Origin: a virus
Direction: 5' to 3' (one strand)
Virus record (IMG/VR): IMGVR_UViG_3300005526_000001
Span: 1 to 58,734 of that record
DNA: 58,734 nucleotides
Shown: positions 1 to 6,820 of the stretch, piece by piece
Layout: each line of letters opens with the position of its first letter
Position numbering within the stretch: the first letter of the stretch is position 1
Translations under genes and position numbers: made by a program
The notes under the pieces: model-generated
What the model was told of the DNA's origin: nothing
The model's database searches: none
What the model saw: only the letters and a program-made list of their open reading frames with translations

Positions 1-40
1 TTGAAGCCCTGTGCTACGTTCTTCGGATCTTTCCCTGCGA
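1..40. repeat. Terminal direct repeat, left copy (contig circularises)
   Basis: Bases 1-40 are identical to 58695-58734. This is the usual signature of a circular assembly cut at an arbitrary point, giving a unique length of 58,694 bp. It fits a circularly permuted or circularising genome. It is too short and too mid-gene to be a biological terminal redundancy: it lies inside an open reading frame that stays in phase across the join. Confidence 0.9.
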
Positions 41-182
41 GATTACCCTGCGAGAGATCGACCTCTTCACCAACGTTCTCGCCAGTGATGAAGTCGATGA
101 GGTAATCCTTGTAGTCTCCGCGAGTCTTGGCAGAAGCGAGGAGGGTACCGATCTGACTCATATCAAGTGCGCGTCCAGCCAA
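1..182 (-). CDS. Hypothetical early protein, N-terminal part (continues at 58694-58442)
   Basis: This is the N-terminal 60 codons of a 144-residue protein read leftward across the circular join. The TTG at 180-182 is chosen as start because a strong ribosome site (AAAGGAGAG) lies just upstream and the start falls right after the stop of the preceding gene (184-186). An in-frame ATG at 159-161 is the alternative. The protein begins MAGRALDMSQIG, is polar and acidic towards its C terminus, and matches no family I recognise. The join is seamless in frame, which supports circularity. Confidence 0.75.
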   Translation of the reverse strand, partial: MAGRALDMSQIGTLLASAKTRGDYKDYLIDFITGENVGEEVDLSQGNLAGKDPKNVAQGF

Positions 183-183
183 T

Positions 184-648
184 TTACTGCTCTCCTTTGG
201 TTGTACTGCTTGGGTTATATGAAGCGGTTTGTGTTTCTACAAACCTTTCGAGTGTTGCGATCCTGTTTTCGAAGTTCGCTAGTGCGTCTATAAGATTTAG
301 ACCTCCTATCTGTTTTTGCATGTCCCTCACCTCTTGCCGTAGCATATCAAGGGACGGGCCGGTTGTCAAGCTTGGATCGCGAGACTTTACAAAGCCGTCC
401 TGCCAGACCTCGGGAGTCGGCGGCCGAACTAGCCGAACGATGGACTGACGATCGCCGCCGCTTCCCCTCGCTAGTAGCTCTACGCATTCTAACTTGCGTA
501 GTGCGTTCATTGCTCTGTTATAGCCACCAGCGGGAATGCCTAAAGACGTGCAAGTCTCTACTATCTTACCTACCCATAAATTATTTTCGTTAGCTTCTTC
601 CTCCATTCTTGCGTAAAGTGCTCCGGCGTAAGCTTGAGTCTTTGTCAT
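184..648 (-). CDS. Putative winged-helix DNA-binding protein with C-terminal coiled coil
   Basis: 154 residues from ATG 648, which overlaps the upstream stop as ATGA. An in-frame ATG at 687 with a nearby AAAGG is the alternative and would add 13 residues. The first ~80 residues read like a winged-helix fold: helices, then a GIPAGGYNRAMNALRKL segment resembling a recognition helix, then a basic strand pair (RGSGGDRQSIVRLVRP). The last 50 residues are heptad-rich and could dimerise. It would suit a transcription or replication regulator; no specific family is recognised. Confidence 0.6.
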   Translation of the reverse strand: MTKTQAYAGALYARMEEEANENNLWVGKIVETCTSLGIPAGGYNRAMNALRKLECVELLARGSGGDRQSIVRLVRPPTPEVWQDGFVKSRDPSLTTGPSLDMLRQEVRDMQKQIGGLNLIDALANFENRIATLERFVETQTASYNPSSTTKGEQ

Positions 649-956
649 CTGAGATAGCCTGCCAGATAACAGTAGCGACAAATCCATTGGCCTTTTACTT
701 CAACGACAATCATAGTACCACGATCATTAGATGTTCGTGTATGATCCTCGCAATTAGGATTCCAACAGGCTCTATCGCCTGGAGCATTTTGTCTATGTTC
801 ACAACTTGGCATACAGAGATGATGAGACAACTTGAACCAGTTAGTTACGATTCGAGTGTCTAACAACTCGAGTTTCTTACTTGGTCCTCTTGTTGGTTTT
901 TCAGCTTCCTGCTTTAGAAGCTGATTGATTTGATCTGGTGATAGTGGCTTTGGCAT
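645..956 (-). CDS. Small zinc-binding-type protein
   Basis: 103 residues. Cys/His pairs (C-x3-C-x-H, C-x4-C-x2-H and a terminal C-x2-C) suggest a treble-clef or zinc-ribbon fold. The N terminus (PLSPDQINQLLKQE) closely resembles that of the zinc protein at 51851-52240 (ALTNEQINALLKLE), so the two are probably paralogues. The start overlaps the upstream stop as TAATG. Function unknown; nucleic-acid binding is an inference. Confidence 0.65.
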   Translation of the reverse strand: MPKPLSPDQINQLLKQEAEKPTRGPSKKLELLDTRIVTNWFKLSHHLCMPSCEHRQNAPGDRACWNPNCEDHTRTSNDRGTMIVVEVKGQWICRYCYLAGYLR

Positions 957-1261
957 TACAGAAGTCCATGCAGCTTATCAACATTGAAGTAACCGCATGG
1001 GACGAATATACCATCTTTCACCGGACTAACGAATACTGCGTTGTTGAACTTAGTTTTATATCTGATCTTGAACTTGGTACCATTCAACTGAACTGTAGAT
1101 TGTTTCTTATCCACAGCTTCAGCTAACGTTTTCATGTCTTGTGGTTCGGGCCACCTTTTTACATGAGTTTCGTTTGCAATCTGATTCATTGCAGACTTCA
1201 ACTCTTGTGTCGATAGTGGTCTACCCGGCAAGTCTATCCACTCCTTCTGTTGTACCTCCAT
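956..1261 (-). CDS. Hypothetical early protein
   Basis: 101 residues, polar, with a C-terminal half that looks beta-rich (KFKIRYKTKFNNAVFVSPV). ATG 1261 has an AGGAA ribosome site 5 bases upstream. The 41-base overlap with the preceding gene could shrink if TTG 1231 (behind AAGGAG) is used instead. A segment near the N terminus (PLSTQELKSAMNQ) loosely echoes the PLSPDQINQLL start of the next gene. No family recognised. Confidence 0.6.
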   Translation of the reverse strand: MEVQQKEWIDLPGRPLSTQELKSAMNQIANETHVKRWPEPQDMKTLAEAVDKKQSTVQLNGTKFKIRYKTKFNNAVFVSPVKDGIFVPCGYFNVDKLHGLL

Positions 1262-1841
1262 TTAATTCCTGTTCGAGCTTAGGTCTGTCAAAGTACACGG
1301 TTACAAGTCCTGCGTTCATTGCAATAGAAATGTAACCGTCGGTCTTTTCGATACCGTACTTCTCTTTCAGACCTGTGAAGATTCTTTCTTCACGTTCTTG
1401 TCGTTCGCGTTCGATACGCTCTCGTTCTTCACGCTCTATGCGCTCACGTTCTTCACGCACCAAACGTTCTTTCTCTTCACGTTCGGCACGTTGTTTTCTA
1501 CGCTCTTCGTATTTTCGTTCCCACTCTTCTTGCTGCTTTTTGTAGATGATTTCCTTACGTTCGTGTTCGTCTGCGTATTCTTCCCACAGAGTAACTACAT
1601 CGCGAGCACGAACTGATCTTATACGAGGATTACCGTCTAGGTCGAGCTTGAACTCACCAGTTTCTGGCTCAAGATCAAACCCTTCCGCATAGCCAGTATC
1701 TTTCGTATTACCGTACTCGCGTTGAGAAAACGTGCGAATTACTTTCAGACGATAAAAACCTGATCGTCTGTAGTTCTCGCCTCTTCCTCTCTGTGAGATC
1801 CAGGCGTAGTCCTCTCCTTCATGTATCTGGTTTAGATTCAT
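1221..1841 (-). CDS. Charged coiled-coil protein
   Basis: 206 residues. Residues ~90-155 are an almost uninterrupted Glu/Arg/Lys helix (repeats of REERERIE type), a single alpha helix or long coiled coil. It is flanked by a folded N-terminal domain (residues 1-80) and a short C-terminal beta/alpha end. ATG 1841 follows the stop of the 54-residue gene upstream (TAGTATG), so translation is probably coupled. Function unknown; scaffolding or RNA-binding roles are possible but not shown. Confidence 0.65.
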   Translation of the reverse strand: MNLNQIHEGEDYAWISQRGRGENYRRSGFYRLKVIRTFSQREYGNTKDTGYAEGFDLEPETGEFKLDLDGNPRIRSVRARDVVTLWEEYADEHERKEIIYKKQQEEWERKYEERRKQRAEREEKERLVREERERIEREERERIERERQEREERIFTGLKEKYGIEKTDGYISIAMNAGLVTVYFDRPKLEQELNGGTTEGVDRLAG

Positions 1842-1842
1842 A

Positions 1843-2007
1843 CTACCGTTCCAGTCTGACTACGATCTTCCCATCCTCGTATTGAACGTTGGTTACTTGC
1901 AACTCAACTGGTGCAAACGAGTTAGCCTCGTTGTACAGAAGAGTTACTGCTTCTACTCCGTGTTCGTCCACTTGTGCAATAAGCTCTTCAAAATCATCCT
2001 CGTTCAT
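1843..2007 (-). CDS. Small hypothetical protein (54 aa)
   Basis: 54 residues beginning MNEDDFEELIAQVDEHG and ending in a basic strand (GKIVVRLER). The ATG sits 12 bases inside the preceding gene's end with AAGG upstream, and the stop is 1 base before the next ATG. That places it as a coupled gene filling an otherwise empty gap. No family recognised. Confidence 0.6.
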   Translation of the reverse strand: MNEDDFEELIAQVDEHGVEAVTLLYNEANSFAPVELQVTNVQYEDGKIVVRLER

Positions 2008-2212
2008 CCTTTATCCCTTCATCGTCGAAGAACCACGCTACTGTATTGCCTAGTGCAGTACCAATTATCTGCACGTCTGGCTTTTCCTGATGCAAGAGCA
2101 ACTGACTTGCAATCTCAGCTGCCCCCGTAATCCTACCAATCCTGTATGGAAATGTAGGATCTTCGATCATCTTGTAGAACTCCTTCGGCTTGCGCTTTTC
2201 AAACAACCGCAT
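1994..2212 (-). CDS. Small hypothetical protein
   Basis: 72 residues from ATG 2212, chosen over ATG 2230 because GGGAGG lies 5 bases upstream and the codon overlaps the previous stop as TAATG. A basic N terminus (MRLFEKRKPKEFYKM) precedes a mixed region ending DDEGIKDERG. No family recognised. Confidence 0.6.
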   Translation of the reverse strand: MRLFEKRKPKEFYKMIEDPTFPYRIGRITGAAEIASQLLLHQEKPDVQIIGTALGNTVAWFFDDEGIKDERG

Positions 2213-2394
2213 TACCCTCCCATCCCACATGCGTACATGAATTTTTCCCTGTCGAAACTTGGATTGTCATGCTTGAAGTACACCGCGAGCTTAAACGCTA
2301 TTGTCTCCGTAGTAATCTTAGACTCGGCGTTGCCCTTAGCGTGCTCCTGTGCGATTATTTCTGCGATTGCTTCGTAATGTTGTGCGGTTAGCAT
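2212..2394 (-). CDS. Small hypothetical protein
   Basis: 60 residues, largely alpha-helical (MLTAQHYEAIAEIIAQEHAKGN), with a very strong ribosome site (GAAAGGAGG). It is the first gene after the 2395-2478 hairpin gap and the head of a coupled run of genes (2212 down to 184). A generic accessory protein; no function assigned. Confidence 0.65.
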   Translation of the reverse strand: MLTAQHYEAIAEIIAQEHAKGNAESKITTETIAFKLAVYFKHDNPSFDREKFMYACGMGG

Positions 2395-2478
2395 TGACCT
2401 CCTTTCTAAACACCGAATTACACCCTTGCAAGCTGTTACACTTGCAAGAGTCTAACTCTGTGCGCGCGCAACTAGGTA
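2395..2478 (-). promoter_or_regulatory. Intergenic stem-loop region (tandem 8-bp palindrome)
   Basis: CTTGCAAG occurs twice, at 2425-2432 and 2441-2448. Each copy is self-complementary, and together they form an 8-bp stem with an 8-base loop. AGAGT-cta-ACTCT (2447-2459) is a second small inverted repeat that overlaps it by two bases. The element lies between the stop of the 56-residue gene and the ribosome site of the 60-residue gene, the same placement as the other early hairpins. Confidence 0.6.
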
Positions 2479-2649
2479 TTAACCACGCTCGATCTTGATG
2501 ATCTCATCGTCGCTCTGAATGTCCTCAAGCTTTGCCTGTTTTTCCGCATGACCAAAACTATCAGCCATGTAGAATACTGACCAGCATGAAACTAAATCGC
2601 TGGTATCTTTATTACGGAAGGTGACTTCGTACTGCTCAAGTTCCGGCAT
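2479..2649 (-). CDS. Small hypothetical protein (56 aa)
   Basis: 56 residues (start MPELEQYEVTFRNKDTSD). ATG 2649 has a GGAGAG ribosome site formed by the last codons of the upstream gene, with 2 bases between stop and start. A beta-strand start is followed by a helix rich in Lys/Glu and an IIKIERG end, suggesting a compact alpha/beta fold. No family recognised. Confidence 0.6.
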   Translation of the reverse strand: MPELEQYEVTFRNKDTSDLVSCWSVFYMADSFGHAEKQAKLEDIQSDDEIIKIERG

Positions 2650-2651
2650 TA

Positions 2652-3512
2652 TTACTCTCCTTCGTGTACTGGTCTACCTTTCCACGGTGCGCCAACTGGA
2701 CCTTTGATGTACGGTTTTACCCACGTTCGTGCTCCGTTGTCATAATGACGCCAGTGACCACAAACGAGGAATCTAACTTTGTAGTGCCAACCGCCGTAAC
2801 CCTCTTGATCGCCCGCTTGCCCTAGTTTTACGCGATACACAGCAGGCGGCTCAATGTGATACTTACGTTTGAATGCCCTGCGTTGCGGTCTACCTAGATC
2901 AAGCTTTTCTTTCGGTGCATTTTTCGCGGTTATGACGTGAATACACTGGATTGTGTACTTGGCAAACGTTCGTGTTATCTCCTTCACATCAGTCTCGTTT
3001 GCTTCTCTGATTAGATCAGTGAGACGATTTGGAAAAAGCATTACCAATTCGCCATTTCTGTTATCAACTTGAAAGAGCCAGGGATGATACCCGTTCTTAC
3101 CCTCAAGCACGAAACAAACGTTCCATTTTATGCCAGCTTCTACTTCTAACACAACAATGAGACTTAAATCTATAAGCTCATCATGTGGTGGCTTTTCAGT
3201 TTTCCATGCCATAACGACAGGCTCACCGTCCTTGGTTCCCTCGATAACTAGTCGAGGGAACGGAAGCGGCGGAAGTTCTAGTGGCATATCACGAATCATA
3301 TCCCAATCAGGCATCATATATTCATCTTCGAGAATATAGATCGCGCCCGTTCGGATAATCGTTTTTGTCCACGTTCCCATTTCCTCATCGGTGTATTCTT
3401 CACGTCCGAATTGAAATGGTATTGCATGAGTAAGAGCGATCGTAGTTGTAGTCTCGTCAGCTTTCAGACGCTCGCCTAGTACGCGCTCACTCATAAGCTC
3501 AATGTACTTCAT
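2652..3512 (-). CDS. Hypothetical early protein (286 aa)
   Basis: 286 residues with a strong ribosome site (GAAAGGAGGTGA). The C-terminal ~60 residues carry a pattern I associate with a recurrent family in actinobacterial phages and plasmids: a GHWR motif, Trp/aromatic residues, then WVKPYIKGP and APWKGRP. Residues ~60-200 look alpha/beta, with DLSLIVVLEVEAG as a probable core strand. No catalytic motif is visible. It follows the large 3537-3627 double hairpin. Confidence 0.7.
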   Translation of the reverse strand: MKYIELMSERVLGERLKADETTTTIALTHAIPFQFGREEYTDEEMGTWTKTIIRTGAIYILEDEYMMPDWDMIRDMPLELPPLPFPRLVIEGTKDGEPVVMAWKTEKPPHDELIDLSLIVVLEVEAGIKWNVCFVLEGKNGYHPWLFQVDNRNGELVMLFPNRLTDLIREANETDVKEITRTFAKYTIQCIHVITAKNAPKEKLDLGRPQRRAFKRKYHIEPPAVYRVKLGQAGDQEGYGGWHYKVRFLVCGHWRHYDNGARTWVKPYIKGPVGAPWKGRPVHEGE

Positions 3513-3536
3513 AATCTGTCACCTCCTTTCTAGGGT

Positions 3537-3627
3537 TAGTGAGCTAGTGAATAACGCTTAATCACTCAGCCATGAACATGGCAAAGGAAGCTCATATCCA
3601 CTAGCTCACTAGCCCTAGAAGGGCTAG
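3537..3627 (-). promoter_or_regulatory. Intergenic double hairpin (mutually exclusive pair)
   Basis: In the minus-strand RNA a short hairpin comes first: GGGCTAG (3621-3627) pairs with CTAGCCC (3609-3615) across a 5-base loop. A perfect 13-bp long hairpin follows: 3599-3611 pairs with 3537-3549 across 49 bases. The two share 3609-3611, so full formation of one excludes the other. The long stem ends about 8 bases before the GAAAGGAGG ribosome site of the 286-residue gene. Same design as 5673-5748 and 58372-58432. Confidence 0.75.
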
Positions 3628-3633
3628 TTACTA

Positions 3634-3951
3634 CTACGCTTCAAAGATGCGTCTGATGTGTTGTTGGAGTGGACTAGGCTCCGAGCGGTTTTCGTAGTCC
3701 ATTTGAAGCTTACGCACAAATTCGTCGGTGATATGCGCGAACGGCTGCAATACTTCTTGCAGCTTCTCTACGGTCGGAACTTCTTTACCGACGTATCCGA
3801 CCATAAAGACGAGTTGTTTGTCCTCTTCGTCATCCTCTGACAGTTCGATGGAATTGTCCCATACCTGTGCAAAGAATGTTTCAAGGGGATCATCCCAACC
3901 AACGATGATAGTGTGGTCGGGATTTAGCGGTTGAACTGAGTGTCTACTCAT
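3634..3951 (-). CDS. Hypothetical acidic protein
   Basis: 105 residues with a strongly acidic patch (ELSEDDEEDKQ) in the middle and a basic, helical C terminus. The ATG overlaps the preceding gene's end by 8 bases (ATGAGTAG), so the two are coupled. Both coupled genes start MSR, but that is shared sequence chance rather than homology. No family recognised. Confidence 0.6.
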   Translation of the reverse strand: MSRHSVQPLNPDHTIIVGWDDPLETFFAQVWDNSIELSEDDEEDKQLVFMVGYVGKEVPTVEKLQEVLQPFAHITDEFVRKLQMDYENRSEPSPLQQHIRRIFEA

Positions 3952-4207
3952 CGTGCTTCCTGATAGTTACCGCGCAGTTCACACTCACTTGACCCGTAAG
4001 CATTTCATCGAGCCAAGTCATATCTGTGTCAACTTCGACACCCTTGCGGAGCGTGATAACTACACCTTCGATGTTGAACGAGATACGATACCCGTCGTCT
4101 GAGAGGAACTGCTTAATCCCCTCTTTGGCATCTTCGGCGTAGTACGTTTGTCCGTCGGCTGTACGAATATAAGTCTCGTACACGTCTGCCGGTGATTGTC
4201 TACTCAT
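3944..4207 (-). CDS. Hypothetical early protein
   Basis: 87 residues with a GGAGGG ribosome site 5 bases before ATG 4207. The pattern of short strands and helices (YIRTADGQTYYAEDAKEGIKQFL...VVITLRKGVEVD) suggests a small alpha/beta domain. It is the first gene after the 4236-4258 hairpin. No family recognised. Confidence 0.6.
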   Translation of the reverse strand: MSRQSPADVYETYIRTADGQTYYAEDAKEGIKQFLSDDGYRISFNIEGVVITLRKGVEVDTDMTWLDEMLTGQVSVNCAVTIRKHDE

Positions 4208-4235
4208 CTAACCCTCCTTTCTAGTAGTTGCCAGA

Positions 4236-4258
4236 GCAAGGCTAGTGACTAGCCCTGC
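4236..4258 (-). promoter_or_regulatory. Intergenic stem-loop
   Basis: An 11-bp stem, 4248-4258 with 4236-4246, closed by a single base in the strict pairing (a few inner pairs must open to form a loop). Its one imperfect pair is G-U in the minus-strand RNA but would be A-C in plus-strand RNA, which argues that the leftward transcript is the functional form. It stands between the stop at 4267 and the GAAAGGAGG at about 4215. Confidence 0.65.
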
Positions 4259-4266
4259 TTTTGCTA

Positions 4267-4476
4267 CTACTTCGTTAGCCTTTTGTACTGCGCGTGTGCT
4301 TCCGCTGTCCCATGATTGTATGCGGTTAGAACAATCATGTACGCAACGGTGTTCTCTTTGATGATGATTTGATACACGAACTCTACGTGTTCGATGACGT
4401 TTTCGTCTGACTGATCGGGAAATCTATCGGCGTACTCTACCGCCGCTTCGATCAGATCCCTAGGCGTTATTCGCAC
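4267..4476 (-). CDS. Small hypothetical protein
   Basis: 69 residues from GTG 4476. This start overlaps the upstream gene by only 17 bases and has AAGGG about 10 bases ahead. The longer reading from ATG 4560 would overlap two-thirds of its neighbour and has an atypical Arg/Lys-rich extension. Contains a helix pair and strand (VYQIIIKENTVAYMIVL). No family recognised. Confidence 0.55.
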   Translation of the reverse strand: MRITPRDLIEAAVEYADRFPDQSDENVIEHVEFVYQIIIKENTVAYMIVLTAYNHGTAEAHAQYKRLTK

Positions 4477-4594
4477 GACGGTATGCCCTTGTGCGCTCGA
4501 CAGGAGTACGAGCGTTACGCTCTTCTGCCTCTTCACGCTTGCGTGCTTTCTTCGCCGCAAGAATGCCCTTGTTGTGACCTGTCTTGTGTGGCAT
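4460..4594 (-). CDS. Small basic protein (44 aa)
   Basis: 44 residues, about one-third Lys/Arg, start MPHKTGHNKGILAAKKARKR. ATG 4594 lies just after the upstream stop, whose last codons form the GGGGAG ribosome site. The sequence would form one very basic helix, suggestive of nucleic-acid binding, but it is short and compositionally biased. Confidence 0.55.
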   Translation of the reverse strand: MPHKTGHNKGILAAKKARKREEAEERNARTPVERTRAYRRANNA

Positions 4595-4596
4595 AT

Positions 4597-4836
4597 TCAC
4601 TCCCCGTCGATAAATATTACCGTTAGTACTGCTCTTAAACGACGAGCTGAGTACTTGCGGCGAGGCCACTTGACCGTCTCAGAGAACACTTGACTGTCTC
4701 TGTCGTACTTACGATGCGAAAGAATGATAGCTGCTTTACGCAGAATCTCATTCTCAGCAGCTTTTTCTTGTTGTTCTCTGACGATCTCCGTTAGTGCAGC
4801 TTGAAGCTCTGGATCAGTATTGCTCAACCTTCTCAC
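4597..4836 (-). CDS. Small hypothetical basic protein
   Basis: 79 residues from GTG 4836, overlapping the preceding TGA as GTGA, with AAAGG just ahead. A helical N-terminal two-thirds (LQAALTEIVREQQEKAAENEI) is followed by a basic stretch (PRRKYSARRLRAVLTV). No family recognised. Confidence 0.55.
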   Translation of the reverse strand: MRRLSNTDPELQAALTEIVREQQEKAAENEILRKAAIILSHRKYDRDSQVFSETVKWPRRKYSARRLRAVLTVIFIDGE

Positions 4837-5018
4837 ACCTTTAGTTTGAGTCCTAGTGAATAGGCGATTTGTAGAACCGCCGCTTGATAGCCGTTGGCAT
4901 ACATTTTACCACCCGGTTCACCCTGTTGTCGATTGGGTGAACGTAGGTAAAATGATCTGTCCAAACCGGCTTGTAGAGCTTTCTGAACTTTGTCCGTTGG
5001 AAGTGTCTTAGTCGTCAA
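4833..5018 (-). CDS. Small hypothetical protein
   Basis: 61 residues from TTG 5018, with GGAGG 11 bases upstream inside the end of the preceding gene. Predicted helix, turn, helix (KVQKALQAGLDRSFYLR...YANGYQAAVLQIAYSLG). No family recognised. Confidence 0.55.
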   Translation of the reverse strand: MTTKTLPTDKVQKALQAGLDRSFYLRSPNRQQGEPGGKMYANGYQAAVLQIAYSLGLKLKV

Positions 5019-5646
5019 CTTCTTCTGCCTCCTTCATCAACAAGGCAATGTCTTCTGGCGTTAGTGCGATTGCGTAGTACCTGCGAAGTCTTGGCCCGCA
5101 GATAGGGCCAATTCCTGCCAAACGACTATCACGGTTTGTGAGTGTTCGGCCACAAACTCCGCAACGTCCTAGCCTTATGCCATAAGCATTTGTTGCGGTA
5201 ATAGGATCTTTCGCGATTTCGGCTAGGATTGCTTCACGGTGTTGACGGTTCTTGACGGGGTAAAAATAATCGCTCGCCTGAACATCGATGAACGTATACC
5301 CCTTCCACTTGCCTTGCTGCGGTTTGTTTATTCGGTAGAACTTCTCAACACCGTCTGTCGGGTCTACGATGAAGTAGTACCCTTGTGGTACTTCCTTAGT
5401 TGCAGGCTTGTCATTAGTTGCATCTGCAACTTGCGCTGTACCGTTTTCGCAAGGCGGCACAGGCGGGGTGTTTGGGCAAGTCTTAAGGACCGTAATTGCG
5501 TTGCTCGCCTGATCTTTGCTCATGGCCCAAAAAGTCTTAGGCTCACGCAGCAAATATTCCCGCTGCGCGGTAGGCAAAGAAGAAAGATCCTTTTCGTCTA
5601 CCAATTGCACTAGTAGACCAAACTGTAGTTCTGTGATCTTACTCAT
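5008..5646 (-). CDS. DUF6011-like zinc-ribbon protein
   Basis: 212 residues with a strong GAAAGGAGG ribosome site. Near the C terminus lies a typical GRCGVCGRTLTNRDSRLAGI followed by GPIC. This motif occurs in many phage proteins (DUF6011 family) and probably binds a metal through its cysteines. The middle (~85-150) is a beta domain that repeats aromatic residues (GYYFIVDPTDG...WKGYTFIDVQ). The family often sits among phage early genes; its biochemical role is not established. Preceded by the 18-bp double hairpin. Confidence 0.75.
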   Translation of the reverse strand: MSKITELQFGLLVQLVDEKDLSSLPTAQREYLLREPKTFWAMSKDQASNAITVLKTCPNTPPVPPCENGTAQVADATNDKPATKEVPQGYYFIVDPTDGVEKFYRINKPQQGKWKGYTFIDVQASDYFYPVKNRQHREAILAEIAKDPITATNAYGIRLGRCGVCGRTLTNRDSRLAGIGPICGPRLRRYYAIALTPEDIALLMKEAEEVDD

Positions 5647-5672
5647 TTAGTAACCTCCTTTCTCACAAATGA

Positions 5673-5748
5673 GCTAGTAGAGAGTTAGAGCCTGCATACT
5701 CGTTTACTGCTTGCACTCTAACTCTCTACTAGCCCTTTGTAGGGCTAG
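5673..5748 (-). promoter_or_regulatory. Intergenic double hairpin with perfect 18-bp stem
   Basis: In minus-strand RNA, GGGCTAG (5742-5748) can pair with CTAGCCC (5729-5735) across 6 bases. Alternatively 5716-5733 pairs perfectly over 18 bp with 5673-5690 across a 25-base loop. Bases 5729-5733 belong to both, so the folds compete. The 3' end of the long stem is about 15 bases before the GAAAGGAGG of the DUF6011-like gene. No U-run follows the long stem, so it is not a plain intrinsic terminator. Confidence 0.8.
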
Positions 5749-5749
5749 T

Positions 5750-6112
5750 TTATCTCCATTGAAGAGTTGTTTCTGTTATGTCCACACTTGTGTAGTGGTA
5801 CTCGCCGTCCTGATCTCTGTACTCAAAATTGTGCGGTTCTCCACAGCAAGTGCAGCCAATCTCCGAGGGATCTTTTCCTGTTATCTCTTGCCATTCGCGG
5901 ATTCCCTCTTGTGGTGTTTCAAACTGCTTGGACGCTCTGGTGGCAAGTGCTCCCAACCATCTTCCGTCAGATGATGGTTTACCCAAGTAAACGTTCTCGG
6001 GATCAGATTGCCACTTTACGTCCCAATTAGCAGCAGCAAGCTTGTGCCAGTCATCATCACTAAGCCACCAGCTGCCACCGCTGTTATTAGAACGATATTC
6101 CAATGTAATCAA
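5750..6112 (-). CDS. Hypothetical early protein with CxxC motif
   Basis: 120 residues from TTG 6112, preferred because GGGGG stands 8 bases ahead and because the 47-residue gene occupies the upstream part of the longer frame. N-terminal beta/Trp-rich region (SGGSWWLSDDDWHKLAAAN), then a helix, then GCTCCGEPHNFEYRDQDG, a possible single metal site. No family recognised. Confidence 0.6.
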   Translation of the reverse strand: MITLEYRSNNSGGSWWLSDDDWHKLAAANWDVKWQSDPENVYLGKPSSDGRWLGALATRASKQFETPQEGIREWQEITGKDPSEIGCTCCGEPHNFEYRDQDGEYHYTSVDITETTLQWR

Positions 6113-6128
6113 TTTGTCCACCCCCTTT

Positions 6129-6272
6129 CTACTTACCTTTTTGCTTGCGTGTTCGCTTATCATGCTTCTGGTTGTCACTACGCATGTAAGCATCGCCGTT
6201 CGATGCCATCTTTATAACGATGTAGCCTCGTTCCTTAAAAACTGGTATGTCGTTGTAGTGAACGAGTCTCAT
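6129..6272 (-). CDS. Small basic protein (47 aa)
   Basis: 47 residues beginning MRLVHYNDIPVFKERGYIVI and ending in a Lys/Arg-rich tail (KHDKRTRKQKGK). It has a good ribosome site (GGAAGGG) and ends just ahead of the next gene's ribosome site. No family recognised; the basic tail might bind nucleic acid. Confidence 0.6.
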   Translation of the reverse strand: MRLVHYNDIPVFKERGYIVIKMASNGDAYMRSDNQKHDKRTRKQKGK

Positions 6273-6299
6273 GTTGCCCTTCCGTTCTGTTGGTGGACA

Positions 6300-6536
6300 C
6301 TACTTGACCTGCGTCGAAACTGGCAGTATCTCCTTCGTACCGTCTCTGCTTGTGTGTTCGTAGTACGTTAGTTGATACACCTTGACATAAGCATCTGCCT
6401 CTACGAACGAATCGAACACTTCATATTCAAGGCCAGTTACGCCTATGTAGCGTGATGGCTTATCGACCTTATTCGGTATATCAACGTCAAACTCCCACTT
6501 GCCGTTTACCAGCTTTGGTGTGAGTCTGTTTGTCAC
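6300..6536 (-). CDS. Small hypothetical protein
   Basis: 78 residues from GTG 6536, which overlaps the TGA of the membrane-protein gene as GTGA. A longer in-frame start (6617) would bury that gene. Beta-rich N-terminal half, then helix and strand (EADAYVKVYQLTYYEHTSR). No family recognised. Confidence 0.6.
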   Translation of the reverse strand: MTNRLTPKLVNGKWEFDVDIPNKVDKPSRYIGVTGLEYEVFDSFVEADAYVKVYQLTYYEHTSRDGTKEILPVSTQVK

Positions 6537-6679
6537 AGACTTGCAATCCCCGATATGATCGCAAGAACGCACAGGGCAAGTGCGATGAGGAAGAACGGCA
6601 GCAGAAACATGAAGCAACCAATGGTTGCAGACAGACGTGCAGCCGCTTTCAACACGGTGACTTTCTGTTCTGTGTTCAT
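6533..6679 (-). CDS. Small membrane protein (48 aa)
   Basis: 48 residues: a basic amphipathic start (MNTEQKVTVLKAAARLSATI), then one long hydrophobic segment (residues ~20-44, FMFLLPFFLIALALCVLAII) that must cross the membrane. Coupled on both sides (TAACATG upstream, GTGA downstream). Candidate for membrane modification or superinfection exclusion, inferred only from size and position in the early arm. Confidence 0.65.
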   Translation of the reverse strand: MNTEQKVTVLKAAARLSATIGCFMFLLPFFLIALALCVLAIISGIASL

Positions 6680-6680
6680 G

Positions 6681-6809
6681 TTACTTCATCATATCGCGCA
6701 GTTCCAAGTACTGTGCGATCTCTTTGAACATATTGTCGATGATGCTCTGCCAGAGCTTATTGCCTCTGGGCTGCATCGCCGCGAAACAAACTGCATTCCA
6801 ATCGGACAC
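6681..6809 (-). CDS. Small hypothetical protein (42 aa)
   Basis: 42 residues from GTG 6809 with AAAGGAG well placed upstream. Start MSDWNAVCFAAMQPRGNKLW, then a helix (QSIIDNMFKEIAQYLELRDM). The stop is one base before the membrane-protein ATG. No family recognised. Confidence 0.6.
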   Translation of the reverse strand: MSDWNAVCFAAMQPRGNKLWQSIIDNMFKEIAQYLELRDMMK

Positions 6810-6820
6810 GGTTCACTCCT

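Noticed and set aside
1107-1115. TTATCCACA, a perfect DnaA box
   Set aside because: A single copy inside a coding region, with no second box or AT-rich stretch nearby. Expected by chance in a genome of this size.
4460-4669. Longer 69-residue form of the small basic gene
   Set aside because: The first 25 residues overlap the upstream gene, while ATG 4594 has the ribosome site and adjoins the preceding stop.
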